Positions 33,838-46,966 of a stretch of DNA of 64,000 bases are shown here, one piece after another (position 1 is the first letter of the stretch; the number at the start of each line of letters is the position of its first letter). A program made the position numbers and the translations under genes. The notes beneath the pieces are model-generated. The model worked only from the letters and a program-made list of their open reading frames with translations. It searched no databases and was not told where the DNA came from. The stretch is from Merluccius polli (taxonomy: Eukaryota; Chordata; Actinopteri; Gadiformes; Merlucciidae): positions 338,501 to 402,500 of the forward strand of contig JAOPHQ010006540.1 of the NCBI GenBank assembly GCA_030340625.1. The letters run 5' to 3'.

Positions 33838-34035
33838 ATGGCGCTAAGCCTCCAAGCTTCAAATGAAAGGAAATCAGTGGGGGTGAGTTAATGACCGGCG
33901 ACCCCTGATGCATTTGCTAATATGTTGTGTACAGCATCTGCATCGTCTTACCACAAACTAACATACATGTCATGCACACACAAGTATTACATGGACACTA
34001 TGTATATGACATATGTATACAAATATGCACTCTTA

Positions 34036-34618
34036 GGCCTAGTCCACACATATTTTTTAAAACTTAGCTTTTTTTATGCATTTTGGCCTTTTGTCCACAT
34101 GCAAACTGTGGTTTAGGTCACAGAAAACTGAAACTCTGTATTCAGTGTAGACGTGTAGACGGGGAAACTGAACGTTTCGTAAAACGATGACATCATGACC
34201 TCGATTTTCACATGGCAATTGTTGTTTCACACACTGAGCATGCGCCAGAAACCTACACACAATAGCAGACATACCGGTGTGCTTATGTGTGGCTAGTACC
34301 GTTAGGTTTAATTACATGTTTACAAGACAACCTAGCATTACTTCATCATTACACCGCTGTGCTGTGTTGTTGTATTCGCTGTTCAAAAAGAAGCCCATAA
34401 ATGCGCATGCTCCTAATGTTCTTCTGTGGTGTTTGACATAAAGTTGTATCGCCACCTACTGGCCTGGCATGCTTATGTGAGTGTTTTAAATCGTTTATTT
34501 GTTCTGTTGTGGACAGAGATATTTTCCATAACACCGTTAGTGTAGACAGGAATTTTTGTGCAAATGGGAGGGCGAAAAACACATTTTCATAAATATCCAT
34601 GTACGTGTGGACTAGGAC
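34036..34618. mobile_element. PIF/Harbinger-like short element, target TTA
   Basis: Ends GGCCTAGTCCACAC (34036) and GTGTGGACTAGGAC (to 34618) are inverted copies with two mismatches. TTA lies directly outside both (34033-34035 and 34619-34621), the 3-bp TWA target of PIF/Harbinger elements. Inside, GTGTAGACG/GTGTAGACAGG and GTCCACATG words recur near both ends. No coding region: non-autonomous, 583 bp. Confidence 0.8.
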
Positions 34619-34621
34619 TTA

Positions 34622-35597
34622 GTCATCTCGAAGAATTTATAAAGGACATTGTATCAATTATGTATGGTGTTCCTTAAAAAGAGTTCAATAAAACCATTAG
34701 CCTTGTTGTTAGACTTAAGCCTAAAGCATTTGCAACCTGACAAGAATAACCTCCCCTCCCCCCCAGGAACTGCTTGATTACAACATTTGTATTGATGATC
34801 AAAGGAGCGGGTGGGGGAGTTTGGGGGGCTTTTGACTCAACATCAAACATGCAATCAGACACTCACGTCTTAATGGAGGCCTGGTATCTAGTTCATCTTT
34901 CTAATTATTCCCTCCCGTCTCTGTACCATGCAAACCCCGGCTGCTGCAGCGGTGGACTGTCCGGCTGTTAAATTGACACGTGGATAGAGTGCATCCACCG
35001 GGACGTGGTGCCTAATGAGAACCTTGTAACTGACTTTCCCTCACCACTGGCAGACGGAGACTGGAGTTGGTCTTTTAACTCAAAGTGCCCTGGAGGTTTT
35101 ATTGGGATGTGTAGTACTAGAGTAATCGCTATATCCCTGGTGGTCCTTGGTCATGTGATAATCAATGTTTAAAGGCTCTCTTGGCATAATTGGTGCCTGT
35201 AGCTTCTAGAAGCTAATGCGCATCTCGGTGGCACTCAATCATTTCTTTACACAACGCTGAAAGGTCCAGGCTTGCTGCATTTATTTTTCATAATTTTTCT
35301 TTGGCTAATGTTTTCTAATGGTGCTCCCTGTTGCAATACATTGATTACAGATGCTAGCGTGCTGTTTTTACCCAATAATGGATTAAGGTTGCACTTTTTA
35401 TTAATATATTTTTCAAGTTCTGGTTGAAATTAGCCTTTACATCAAAAGCATAAACTCACACGCCCACGCAACGTGAATTAAAACCGTTGCTCATTCTCAG
35501 TGCTCTTAAGAATCAAATCAATATTTCACATGTTAAGGAAAACAAAAGGTACTCTGGGCTGGAGGGGCTAATTTCTCATTCCTATTCATTGTATACA
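34622..35597. other. No gene recognised
   Basis: A short C run lies at 34755-34764. The part about 34900-35130 has balanced composition and no repeat structure, possibly conserved non-coding DNA, but coding potential is not supported. Confidence 0.4.
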
Positions 35598-35605
35598 GTC
35601 TATGT

Positions 35606-36757
35606 CAGGGGTCGACAAGTAAGTTGGGCTTCAGGCCAATTTTTTTCTAAGCCTTAAGGTGGCAGGCCAGAACATAAATGGATGCAAACATTTAATTTAG
35701 TTAGTTTGCATTTTACATACAAACTAAGAGTAGGGTGAAGTCCAAAGCACACAGCCTTGTCGGGACAGACGCAAAATGTTGAATGAACTTCCGCATCCCA
35801 AAATAGACAACTCATATTTGAAGCGAGGACAAAAAATACAGCCACGATTTGTGCTCTGTGTGCTTTGCTCCATTAAAAATAAATAATTATACAAGGTGAA
35901 CTTCACATTCATGCCAAAACAGCTGTGTGTGTTATTAAACAGATGAATTAGACCTGCCCCCTACCTCTCATCAGTACACTTAGCCTCATACAAAACCTAA
36001 TAAAGGGACTGAAAACAATTAAGTTCACATTATCTCTACTAACCTATTCACCAGCTGATTAATTAGCCCTCATTCACACTTTATTTGTAACCGCAGTGAT
36101 TTCAGTTTGATGTTTGAGTTCCTCAAATGATGCTCTTTTCAACGAGGTATTGACTTTACGAAGCAAATAAATTATAGAACTCATGTCAAACTGAAATCGC
36201 TCGCTGACAAACTATTTGTAGCCTATCTATGGAAAACATAAAAGCAAATAGGAAGTTTATAGAGGTGGAATTTATAGTTTAAGTGAATCATGTCCATGTT
36301 CCAATATAAATAGGCATATAAGCCTACATATAGAAAGTACAGATATATATAAATAAAGGAAAAAGTTAACAGGAAAATAAAATAATGGAACAGATATGGA
36401 TTCACAGTATTTAGAAAATACTGAACAGTACGATACTGAAAAAGTTATTTGAGTCACAATTTAATTGTTATTGAACATATTTAGTGTTTGCCTGTGTCAG
36501 TCATGGCTGCCGCTACAAGACTACCAACTTGAACGCTATCCAGCACGAGGCGCACATACATGTTTAGTTAGTTTCTGCTTAAAGGCTTGGAATTAAAACA
36601 TAATATAGGCCTAGAATGAGAATATAATATACGTTATTTTTCAAGTTGCGTAATTTTAGGACCGATAAATAATACATTAGAATAACATTTCCTAAATGAT
36701 CCTGGAGGCCAAATTAATACTGCTGGCGGGCCGCAGGCCACTAGTTGCCGACCCCTA
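35606..36757. mobile_element. Non-autonomous hAT (Charlie-like ends), target GTCTATGT
   Basis: Starts CAGGGGTCGACAAGTAAG and ends ACTAGTTGCCGACCCCTA; the complement of the right end is TAGGGGTCGGCAACTAG. The CAGGGGTCGGCAA terminus is characteristic of Charlie-type hAT elements. GTCTATGT is duplicated exactly outside (35598-35605 and 36758-36765). The 1152-bp interior shows no recognisable transposase; two minus-strand frames (35654-35912) lack hAT motifs. The inner flanks carry GGCCAGAAC and GGCGGGCCGCAGGCC words that are also usual near such ends. Confidence 0.9.
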
Positions 36758-36765
36758 GTCTATGT

Positions 36766-38362
36766 ATTCATTATCAGGGTTCTGCTAGTTCTAAGAAAGC
36801 ATGCATACCAGACTCCCCCTAAAGGGTTGCAGTTCTCAGTGTTTTATTTTGAAACTGCCCAGTATTCCTAATGTATTCAGCATCCTAGAAAGCTTTAATA
36901 GCCATTTCCAACAGCATATCTATCTTAACATCTCTTCTTTTGGCCCCTTTTTGCGCTTTTGGCCCTATAATATCCACATATGTTCATCTGGGGTTAGTTT
37001 TAGTTTTAGAGTTTGAATGTTTTTTTGTATGCTGCACCTTTGCTATCATGTGCTGGTCTCATATGAAATATTATGTGACATTCTTCTCTTTTGACATTGC
37101 ATTCCATCCACATTTCTCAATAATGGCATTTCTTTCTTTGACCAGCCAACAGTGTAAAGAAGCTGAGATGTTGTGCAACATGCCTAACGAATGGTATGGT
37201 ATGCCTAAAGTATCTTTTTCTCTAGCAGTTTTTGTTTTGCATTGGTCTCTGTCTTTTGGCCATAAATGCAGATGAAATGATTGTGCAGATCCCCCCCTTA
37301 AAACCAATTTTTCCATGCGATTCCATACTGTGAGATGTCCCAGTTTTCTAAGCATACGCGTCCTCAAAAACACACGCTTGAAGGATTTGTGTTTGGATTG
37401 CTTTTCTGAGATAGCAAAATTACTGCTTTAAGTAAGTTATGTGGTGCTGAGCCAAGTGCATTTTACAGACACCGATGTTACTGTACAACAGGAAGGCGTC
37501 ACAGCCACGCCCTCATTCCCACAATCAGCCTCTTGTTATTGTTAATCGCTTTCACTTGTCCTAATGATTTAAATGTTTTCACCTGTGCATTTACATTACG
37601 CATTTCCTTCATGGAGGGTTTTAGTCTACAGTCAAGCTAGTATTGACTTTGTGTGGCAGATAGGATGCTTATTCACCCTTTTCTATGCTAAACAGCGACG
37701 GTCCTCACCACACGGCTATGCAGCTGCATCAGGGCTTAGGGATTTCTCTGCTCTTGCAGGGTATTGCATTGTACATTTGTATGTTGCATCTATCTGTCTT
37801 GATGGATTACAATCTTCTGAGCTTTCTCTTGCTCTGCATGTTTTTTTCTTTTCTTATTCTTTTAACAGTGGGAAAAAAGACACTGAAATGTCTCATCTCT
37901 GGTCTTCATTTAATTTTTTTTTTGCTGGTTTCCTCACACCACACACGACACTCTGTCAATGTGAGCCATGTGTCAGGCCATGTCCTTGTGGTCTCTCTAC
38001 CATGTGTCCGCTACCATGTTGCTAGTGACTGATGGAGCATCGAGAGTATTAGTCAGGTCTGAAGTGAGGTCAGCTGGTTGAACATGTATCTCTCTGGTGT
38101 GAGGATAAAAAAAACAACTGAAGAACACAGAAATTATGTTCAGGCTCAGGCATATATATATATATATTATTATATATATATATATATATATATATGGCCA
38201 TTTGTGCTCATTCTTCTTCTACAAAGGGGCATGCATAATAAGCATACTTGATTGCATACTGAAACCAACTTATTTATGTGTATTGCATTATGTATGTGCC
38301 TCTTGTTTAGACCATTGCCTTAAAATGACAATTCAATCCAGGCTATGACAAGACACTGCAAG

Positions 38363-38404
<42 letters not shown>

Positions 38405-39280
38405 GAGTATAACCTTTTTATATAACTGTTTGCCCTTGGTACAGCTGTTGCTGGCAAGTGAAGCACAACATGGCCAGGTGATGGAAGGTAATGCGTCTAA
38501 ATAGCAGGAAACACAGTAAATTTGGAGGCTGGTAGAGCCTTATGTTATGACTCATTTGCAGTGGCCTTTTTATTTCACTGTTTGATCTGTGTATATTAAG
38601 ATAAATTAAAGAGCAGCTGGGCTTGGAGATGTAATCATGATGCAGCGCTCACCTTCTGCTTAGGTACCGTTGTTCTTTAATTTAAATGATTAGACTAAAG
38701 GCCAGGCTGAGCTGTACGACATGGCCGCTATCCTTTCTTTGCCCTACACACGCACAACATTCCAATTATGGGAAATATGGCAAAGCCCATATGTGAGAAA
38801 TAACTGCCCTTTGAGAACCGATGTGGGTAGTAGTAGCAACTCAATGAATATTTCAATGATTTGCAAAACATTGTATATGCCCTTACTCTAAATACATACT
38901 CTCTGGTTAAAGATGATGTATAATACCGATGTTGTAAAATGTTTTAAAAGAAATACATCTACAACTTTAGCGATGTGCACCATGAATAGGACTGGAGAGT
39001 GCGTGGGGGGAGCCAGCTCATTAACCCCTCTAGCGCCTCTTTGCACTGACGTGGTGCGCTTACCAGCATATCAATTCACATCGCAGTCTCTTCTCCCCTC
39101 CTCCACTCTCTGCTATTTCTATCTTGGGGATAAAAAAATACATTAAAAAAAACCCTCTCTCGCTCTTGGATACACACAGAAAGAAGTACCCAAGACGGCT
39201 GTGTTTGCAGCCTCCCAAACAAACACATTGTTTCCTTTGTTGTTGTCCACAGAATTCATGCCGGTGGCCTCGAAAAATAG
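36766..39280. other. No gene recognised; microsatellites and a conserved-looking stretch
   Basis: (AT)n at 38151-38193 and (TG)n at 38366-38398. The segment about 38520-38740 (containing AGATAAATTAAAGAGCAG and TTCTTTAATTTAAATGATTA) has the mixed AT/GC texture and homeodomain-like TAAT/ATTA words often seen in vertebrate conserved non-coding elements. Frames at 37573-38032 have no motif. Confidence 0.4.
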
Positions 39281-39286
39281 ATTTTG

Positions 39287-39375
39287 TGTGACATCACATC
39301 CGTCTGAGCGTAATTAGGTCTCCTCTGTGACATCACATCCTTCGGAGCCTAATTAACCAGGTCCCCTCTGTGACC
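39287..39375 (+). repeat. Imperfect tandem repeat with TGACATCACATCC
   Basis: The unit TGTGACATCACATCCkTC-GAGC-TAATTA-GGTC-CCTC occurs twice (about 39288-39331 and 39329-39372), followed by a third start (CTGTGACC). TGACATCA is close to the CRE/AP-1 core, but binding is only inferred. Confidence 0.7.
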
Positions 39376-39761
39376 AGACCACACATCCATGACCACACTC
39401 GGCTTCACAACAAACCCTCAGCTGGTTTCCTCCCTTTTCTTCCTTATTTAGAAATAAGCAGCAAACCCCAAAGTTTTGCCCTGGCTCCATCCCACTCTTG
39501 GCTTGATTTCTCCAATATTCAATATGCATTGTGTCCGACAGTGTGAGTGGGGATTTAGTCAAGTTGCAATACCAACCATTTGTATTGAAAAACAAATGGA
39601 GTCAGCTTATGGGTTGCAATGAATATAAGAGGAGTATATGTGGAGGATCACTCCAGGACATTCCCAATTGGAAGTTACACCATGAATGTAAATGTGTGCA
39701 GTCGAGTGATCTCATTCAGATGGGATTTCAGTGTTGGGTGAATATAAACTAAGATGACCAG

Positions 39762-39860
39762 ATTTCTGAAATGAAAAACGGGGACCTTTGTAGTTTGGCG
39801 CTCCATACATCAACAAAATATCGTATTATTTCTGAAATAAAAAAGGGGACATATTTACAT
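39762..39860 (+). repeat. Solo terminal segment: GATGACCAGATTTCTGAAATG
   Basis: 39752-39790 (GACCAGATTTCTGAAATGAA) repeats, inverted, the right end of the insertion at 55885-56775 (CATTTCAGAAATCTGGTC). It is followed by CGGGGACC and AGGGGACAT words, as in that family. Only one end was found here, abutting the L1 fragment. Confidence 0.55.
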
Positions 39861-40019
39861 TTTACCTGTTCTTATGGTAATGTCGTAGGCTACTGTAGTA
39901 GCAGATTGGGCAGTACATGCCCAATGGTTTACTATGATGTGCTTTAAGCTTTGGTAAACCAGCCAAAAATAAGCCAAAGTAACTACTCGAATAGACAATT
40001 GTTCTATATTGTATTGATA

Positions 40020-41540
40020 GCCTATTGTTTATATATTTACATAATTGTATTGACATTTTTCAAAAACAGTGTCAAAACATACTAAACAACCTAAAATACA
40101 CAACACATCAGACAAATTAAAAACAAAACAAACAAAGTAAATTTAAAAAAGCAAGATATAAATGGAAATAAAATAATAATAATGATCAAATAAAAATAAA
40201 ATACGTACAATAAATACATGAGGGGGGGAGAGGGGTTGGGGGTCAGGGAGACCTACTTCTTCTGTTTAGATACAAATTCATCTTCAAAGTACAAGAGAAA
40301 TGGCTGCCAAACTTTAAAAAACCTCTTAATAGAGCCTCTTGTAGAATATTTTAGTTTTTCTAACTTTAAATATGTTATAACACTCTATCCATTGGGAATG
40401 CAATGGTGGCTTGTTAGATTTCCACTATAACAGTATTAGTCTTCGTGCTTTTAGTGAGGAAAAGGCCAGTGCATCGGCCTGAGCCACTAACAGTGATACT
40501 TCTATAAAGGCTACCCCAAATATTGTAATTGCTGAGTCTAGTCTATTTCTTTCTCACATATATATGAAAAGGTCTCAAAGATAGCAGCCCAGAATGGAGC
40601 CAGGGTTGGGCAAGCCCAAAACATATGATAAAGGGTGGCTTCATCTTGATGGCAATGGGAGCAAGTTGGGTCTGTTCCTGGGAACATCTTAGCAAGTTTG
40701 CTTTTTGAGAACTGGAGTCTGTGGATTATCTTAAATTTTAATAACCCATGTCTAACACAGATAGATGTTGAATGGATCCGCTCGACTGCAGACTGCCAAA
40801 CCTTCTCTGTAATATCAGTTCCAAAATCTTTACCCCATTGTTCCCTGAGACGAAGGAGATACCACCCTTTGAATCGCCCTGTACACTCTAGATATCAGAC
40901 CACGTTCAAGAGGATCCAACCACCCACTGGAAGAGACGGGAACGAAACAAAAAGCTTTTTGACGCACTTGTAAATACCTAAAGACATGAGATTTAGGTAT
41001 GTCATTTTCTCTAAAAATGTAATCAAAAGAAGACAAGTAATTATTTTGAAAATGATCCCTTATACACCTTAGCCCCTTCCTGAACCATAGCTGAGTCTAT
41101 TAGTGAAGTTGGGAATAGCCCATTGGACACAATAGGTAACTAAGCACCTGTTTATGGTTAAAGTGTGACCTGAACTGGGACCATATTCTCAATGAGCCAT
41201 TCACAATGGAGTTAACTGTCTGGCTTTTTTTGCTGAGAGGTAGTGGTGCACAAAGCATAGCTGGTAAGGACACTGGGTTACAAGCAAATTGTTCTATCTG
41301 AGCCCATAATGGTCCAACACCCTGATAGAAATTTGATACCCAGTAGATAACTTTGTGGATGTTGGAAGCCCAATACTAACGCATAACATGTGGTAATGCC
41401 AGTCCCCCCGCTTCCTCCCGTCTCTCTAGATATGACTTTCTAATCCTTGGGATGTTGTTCCAAATAAAGAGAGAAAACATTTATCTAAATCCTTACAATA
41501 AGATTTAGGAACAACCACAGGAACACCATCTTAGCCAATT
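40020..41540 (-). pseudogene. L1-type LINE ORF2, C-terminal end and 3' UTR (5'-truncated)
   Basis: Minus-strand reading in several frames gives WNNIPRIRKSYLERREEAGG followed by LALPHVMRYYWASNIHKVIY near 41450-41330, then PSLPAMLCAPLPL and GSLRIWSQFRSHFN (about 41280-41170), and an 84-residue stretch around 41036-40830. R-PRI-K...GGLALP...YYWAA is the hallmark of the region after the reverse transcriptase domain of L1-type elements. The end of ORF2 (KVWQPFLLYFE) is near 40290. A G-poor, T-rich 3' UTR runs to about 40020, with AATAAATACA and GTCAATACAAT words. Stops and frameshifts make it dead. The endonuclease and catalytic RT are absent, as expected of 5' truncation. Confidence 0.75.
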
Positions 41541-44095
41541 GTTTATGATCGGCCATGCCTGCTTATGGTATAAAGTTGATGGATAGACCCCTGTGTAGCG
41601 AGGTTGCATCACAGCCTATCAGACAAGGGACTGACACGAGAGACACAAGACTGATTACCAATGGTCTCGAAATTAATATTAATCAGTGAGCTCGAACCTT
41701 TGCCATTTCAAATAATATAAACGTGTCAAATAACAAATACATGACCAAAGTATTGTTAAAGTGATGGACAACATAAATGTAATGTAATGTACTTCTAATT
41801 ATGTTATTAAGGGTTATCAAGGTGTGCATTAAAATAATGTTTCATTAAATACATTGCATCTCACGTAATGTCAGTCTATCGAAATACCATCTATTCCTTC
41901 AAGCCGATTTAATGGGTGGAGTCTATTTTTTTTATTTTTCTTACCCGCTACGTAGCCAAGTGGGTGACCAATTACATTTAGGTGCCGGTGCAGCTGAATA
42001 AAGCTATGGCATTTCGGACTTTGAGGAAGTACAAACTACACAAAACATAATATGTTGTTGACAAGTAGTTGGTTGGATACATCCCTCTGTGATGTTATGG
42101 TTATAATTTAGATCCTGTTTATCACTTTAAGAATATCCAAAGAACATCAATAAAAGACGCAAGCTAGAAAAGGATGTTTGGCAGCTTCATTGGCCAGTTC
42201 CCTTTAAGTGCTAGATAACTCTCAGACCACCCAGTCGACCAGATGCAAATACCCACATGAATTAAAGATGGACAAGTTGCTTCTCACAATCTGCAATTTC
42301 CTTGAAATCTTTAACTAATTGATCGCACCCATCTCATTCAACTTTGAGTTGATTGACACATTTACATGTTATACCGTAAAATACAGAAGCCCTAGCCAAG
42401 AGGCTGAAAAACAACGATATTTTAAATAAAAAGATTGAATAAAAGCTCATGTTTACAGTGTGGATTGTGCTGGTTGCACGGTAAACATAACTGGCTGAGG
42501 GTCTTCCCACCCTGCAGCGATTTAGACCTAAGTCTTTTACTGAAGAGCTCTTGAACAAAAGGATACCCTTTATTTCTCTGGAACGGCTGCCCTTCAACAT
42601 TATCCAACATTATCTATCACAAAAAAAAGCAATCGACATCTATTTTGCACAGTGCAAAGGGGAGCGCAAAGAGGCAGTAAGAAGCAGTGCAATATTTTCT
42701 TTGTAAAAAAGAAATAAAGAAAAAATATATTTTAAAGTAGACCCTGGAGCAGATGTGTGTGGATGTGTGTGTGTGTGTGTGTGAAGCTCTGACTGACAAG
42801 TAAAGTGTATTATGGTGAAGATAAGCCTTAAGCGAGGCTTCTACACTTGTTTATGATGCGTATGAATGATTGAGGCCTCAACAAATAACACATTGAACAA
42901 AAGTGCATCAGTATTCAGTATTGGACGCCGGCACACTGCGGCGGCTTCACATCTTTCAGCGTGGTTAACACATCACCACGTTGACATTTGATAATTAACT
43001 TTTGATTTGATCTTGAGCCAATTTTCCTGTGGAGATGCGCAGAGCTCTGGCGTCTTGTTTTTAATAGCAAAGTATAAGTAATGAGCTGCTATGTCTTTGA
43101 AGTGTACAATCTAATCAAACATCAAGTTTGGTTCAAATGTATGGATAGTGCTTTAAAATATCTCTCGTTTTGGGAAAACGATGTGCACTCATTTTTTAAA
43201 ATGACAAATAAAAAGAGCCAGGCAGACATGCATGCCTTTGTTCTGGTAGTGAGACCACAAACCCCTACCATTCTTTGTTTACCTAAATTATCTCTGAAAT
43301 GAGTTTAAACCATTATCTAGCTCATCTGCCACTCTACTTTGTGTGCTCCAGATCCTTTGTTTTGTAATTCACGCTCTCGGATCACCATTGATTGTTGCAG
43401 CCATTTCTTTTTGGTCTCGTCCCCTGTATGCTTGGTGTGTTTGGGGGATTTTGATTGGTTGAAAAGCACCACTGGTGAACGCGGTGTTGAGTCTGGTCAC
43501 GCTGGGCTCATCTGGCAGGGCAGCGAGGCTGCAGACAGCAGCAGAGGTAGGTAGCGCTGTGCACCACAGGAGGGGCAAGGGGAGCCAAAGCCAAGGCAGT
43601 GCTATATGGCCATAGGAACCTACTCTAACGTTTGCTCTCATAGACGGATCAGATAAATATATACACTCAACTCTGTTTAAATATATTATGTTTGTATATG
43701 TATCAATTGTGTGTATATTTATATACAAAACAAATATATACAAAAAAAAATTGAAGTACTAATTCTGACTACTGTAGCTGGTAAACATGTACCTTAACAC
43801 ACACATGCACATTGCCTGGATGTTTACGAGTATATTTTGTACACAATTTGCCGACAAATATGACTACTCCGCTTGTCCAATAGCATCCAACAATAGGGTC
43901 TTTATTAAAGAGATAAGGACTCAGAATGCATGGGACGATCCTTGACAGATGCCCTTTGGCTAAGTGACTCTCTCTGCTGAGGTATCGGAGCACATCATCT
44001 ATCAGCCAGCCACTAGGCTGTCAATGCAGGGAGGGTTGACTGCGAATAAGGACACTTGCCACTTCTACACCAACCACCCAAGCCCTCCCTCAACA
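41541..44095. other. No gene recognised
   Basis: AT-rich DNA with a TG run at 42757-42781 and an A/T-rich low-complexity patch (43680-43750). Frames at 43081-43302 and 43369-43743 show no motif. Confidence 0.4.
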
Positions 44096-44303
44096 TACAC
44101 ACACGTAAACACACACACACACACACACACACAAGCACATATGGAAGGCCAAAAGTGTCACAACTATGCCTCATTGTAGACATGTTGATTTAAATCAACG
44201 TAAAATTAGTCGTTTAAGCTTTCATGACGCCATATTTTACGCTGTTGTACATTTCACGCCATTGTATTTTATTACGCCTAAAATGCGCAGTTTTAGTAGT
44301 TAA
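44096..44303 (-). repeat. (CA)n tract plus old repeat shared with the flanks of the LINE at 49.7-52.9 kb
   Basis: A CA run (44107-44134) is followed by DNA matching, in inverted orientation, 52918-53056 (shared words GTTGATTTAAATCAA, ATGAAAGCTTAAACG and AAGGCCAAAAG-GT) and 49664-49720 (shared ACTAAAAC-GC-CATTTTA and GGCGT). The two matches are contiguous here and are split by the LINE there. Confidence 0.75.
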
Positions 44304-45072
44304 AGGTACAGTGTGTAAAATCTAGTGGCATCTAGCTGTGAGGTTGCAGATTACAACAAACCCAATACCCCCCCGACGTAGAAGAAGCAACGGTGGCCTG
44401 TACTGGCCTGTAAGGTGCCAGTAGGGGCTAGGGGTGCAATAAATACTAGAAAACTGTAATTGAATACACGGTCCAAATGTACACATATCGAAAGTCACCT
44501 GTATACAGTATGTGTGTTACATTCACACTGGAGCTCCACTGGCTATGCAGTATTTTTACATGCTTTTTACTGTTGTAGAGCTAGGAGGTTACACTTCTAA
44601 ACAGAGATTTTAATATTATATGTTATATCTATTTGGAACATTGAGCATCAACGTGAGACGTATCTGGTTTAATTACACTTTAGTTTGGCTATTGTTTAGG
44701 TCAGGGTACTTTGGGACATTATTGAAAAACTATTGAACGCGGGGGAACTCTGCCCACCCGGGCCAGCTACTAAACGTTGGCAAACTAACCTATTTTAGTC
44801 TCAACAACAGTATGCAACGTCAAAGGCTTTATTTCTCTAGAGACCTTTGTCCATTCTGGGCTACTGTAGAAACATGGTGGTGGAACATGGCGGCCTCCGT
44901 GGAAGGCGACCCGCTCCCCATGTAGATATAAACGGCTCATTCTAAGTGAATGAAAACATAACGATTATTATTTTCATGTCATTATACACTAATGAAAACA
45001 TACTTGTGAATATTATTCAATTTCTGCCAAGTCTGTTCCACTAGATGCCACGAAATTCTACACACTGGACCT
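44304..45072. mobile_element. TTAA-flanked short DNA element
   Basis: Ends AGGTACAGTGTGTAAAATCT and CTACACACTGGACCT are inverted copies, and CTAGTGGCATCTAG/CTAGATGCCACGAA extends the match to about 35 bp. TTAA lies directly outside both (44300-44303 and 45073-45076), the duplication of piggyBac-type elements. No transposase is present in the 769-bp interior, which contains a short C run and AT-rich DNA. Confidence 0.75.
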
Positions 45073-46700
45073 TTAAAAAATGCTGTCTTTTATTATGTTT
45101 TTTCTCAACTCTATGTGCCAACATAACACTGTCCAATTCTGCATTTTTTAACAGCGAAATGAGCTCTGCCTTTTCATTAAAGGTCCTGTAGACAACTTTT
45201 TTGCTTTAACGTATCAATATGAGGTAAATGTTGATTGCACAGTGTAATGGCTAATAATGACACCATCAGCATTTAGATTAGTTCCCTTAGCTTCCCTATA
45301 AGCCTTGCTTTCACTATGCAGCTCTGTCTGCCACCGGGTACGATGTCCCGGGAAAAAATACGGCACAAAGAAAACGCGTCAACCACTGCGTGTGCAACCA
45401 AACCAAGAGGGCCTTTGTTTACCCTGTTAGCTATCCCCATTAGTGAAAATGGTGGATGGTGGAACAACCCAAGTAAAGCCAATATGATGACACTACTTAT
45501 ATCTGCCTACGCTACATTTTTGCATGGAGTATACTACCCTAATAAACCTCATGACGTGACTCGCCAAACAAACCGTACGAGGGTTCAACCACCAGCCAGG
45601 GTTCAAAACCCTCTGAAGCCTAAACTCTCATCTAGACTCTCATCAGTGGACGACATTGTTTATATGTATATGGAGGATTACTCAGTCAAAATCGTTGCAC
45701 AAAGTTTCAAATTATGTGGATCAAAAAACACAAAACATTTCCTTACTATGTGCGTCATGTTAGGTTGGTATTCAGATCTGATGTAGCAAACAGCCATCGT
45801 CATCCTTCACACAAGCATTTTAAGGCAATCAGAAAATCTCTTTTTTGACCAGCTGATGTGAACAAGCAAATCATAGGATTTCTTTTACCGGGAGATGCTT
45901 GAGTCCAAGTGTACCAAGTATACCTACTCCTTGCGTCTGGTGACTTGTTCTTGAGACTTGTTACGAGGCGGACAACTATTTTGCTTGCTATTTCATAAAG
46001 TTTGGAAAGGAGACAATAAGGACCAAAGAGAAATAAGGACCAAAGGGTCTGGAGTCTTCCTTCTTTGTTTGTAGTGTTCATAATGACTGTCGTTTGAGTA
46101 TTTGATGCAAGTCATGTTTGGGTCTAGGCTTCTGCAGTGGTCAGTGTATCGGCTGAACAGCACTGGTGAGACCAGTGCACCAGTGGAGATGGTTGTTCTG
46201 ACCGCCTGGTGTCTCTCTATTGAAAATACTGCTCCAAAGTTAAAGGCAATATTGACTAATAAATGAATATGAAAGTAGGGTGGTGATATTGATATTGTTG
46301 TGATTTTTGATGGCAATCTGTTCGAAAATGGCAGTTATCTTAAAATTCTGCTTCATGCACTTTTTAGACAATCCCTAACATCTGCAGGAAAAGCACAAAA
46401 GCACAGCTTGATATTCAAAGTCGATTATTTGTAAATAGTTTGTGATACTCAGCAAACTAAGGGTGTGAAGTATTGCCCAATGTCCAATTCTTTACAAGTC
46501 TTATCTGGAAGAAATCGGTCCTCTTTTCAAGGAACTGTTGTGTTTTGCAAAGGGGAAAAAGGAGAATGTTGAATATCAAACTAAAATCACTGCAGTATAA
46601 TTGAGCAATCATATTGCTGTAATGTTATTATTTTTACATGGGCTATGAGAAGTCCCTGTAACATATGGCTACTTATTATATCCATGTTATAGCCCACATG
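45073..46700. other. Start of another TTAAAGG-type element; no gene supported
   Basis: 45178-45205 reads TTAAAGGTCCTGTAGACAAC followed by a T run, a word that recurs at 59153 (TTAAAGGGGTTGTAGACAAC) and 1313 (TTAAAGGGGCTATAGACGA), so it marks the end of a short-element family. A 156-codon frame (45316-45786) has no recognisable domain and no conserved start context; I treat it as fortuitous. Confidence 0.45.
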
Positions 46701-46714
46701 CCTATATGTATGAA

Positions 46715-46966
46715 GGGTCATAACTACCAATATTACGGTGCTCTTGCGCATTGAGGACCTGCTTGTGGAGGTTGCTCATTCGGCTCTTTCACAATGAAGA
46801 CAAATTGGGGTGAAATCTATGTACACAAATTCACATGCTGCCAGCACACAAGCTTCATCCCGAATGTGTAACCTCCGCGAGCAGGTTTTCATAAGGGCCG
46901 AATGAGCAACCTCTGCAAGCGATTATTCAATGCGCAAGAGCACCGTAATATTGGCAGTAATGACCC
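46715..46966. mobile_element. Fold-back element, 70-bp arms
   Basis: GGGTCATAACTACCAATATT and the following CGGTGCTCTTGCGCATTGA (46715 on) are mirrored at 46896-46966, ending AATATTGGCAGTAATGACCC. GAGGTTGCTCATTCGGC also pairs with GCCGAATGAGCAACCTC. The loop is about 110 bp. No clear target duplication was seen. Confidence 0.75.

Noticed and set aside
37573..38032. Open frames of 150 and 115 codons, some hydrophobic
   Set aside because: Two overlapping frames in T-rich DNA; apparent membrane-like segments follow from T-rich codons. No family recognised.
45316..45786. 156-codon open frame on the plus strand
   Set aside because: Longest frame outside the LINEs and the microsatellite-driven ones, but no motif, no conserved start context and location just inside a TTAAAGG-type element; composition resembles its non-coding surroundings.
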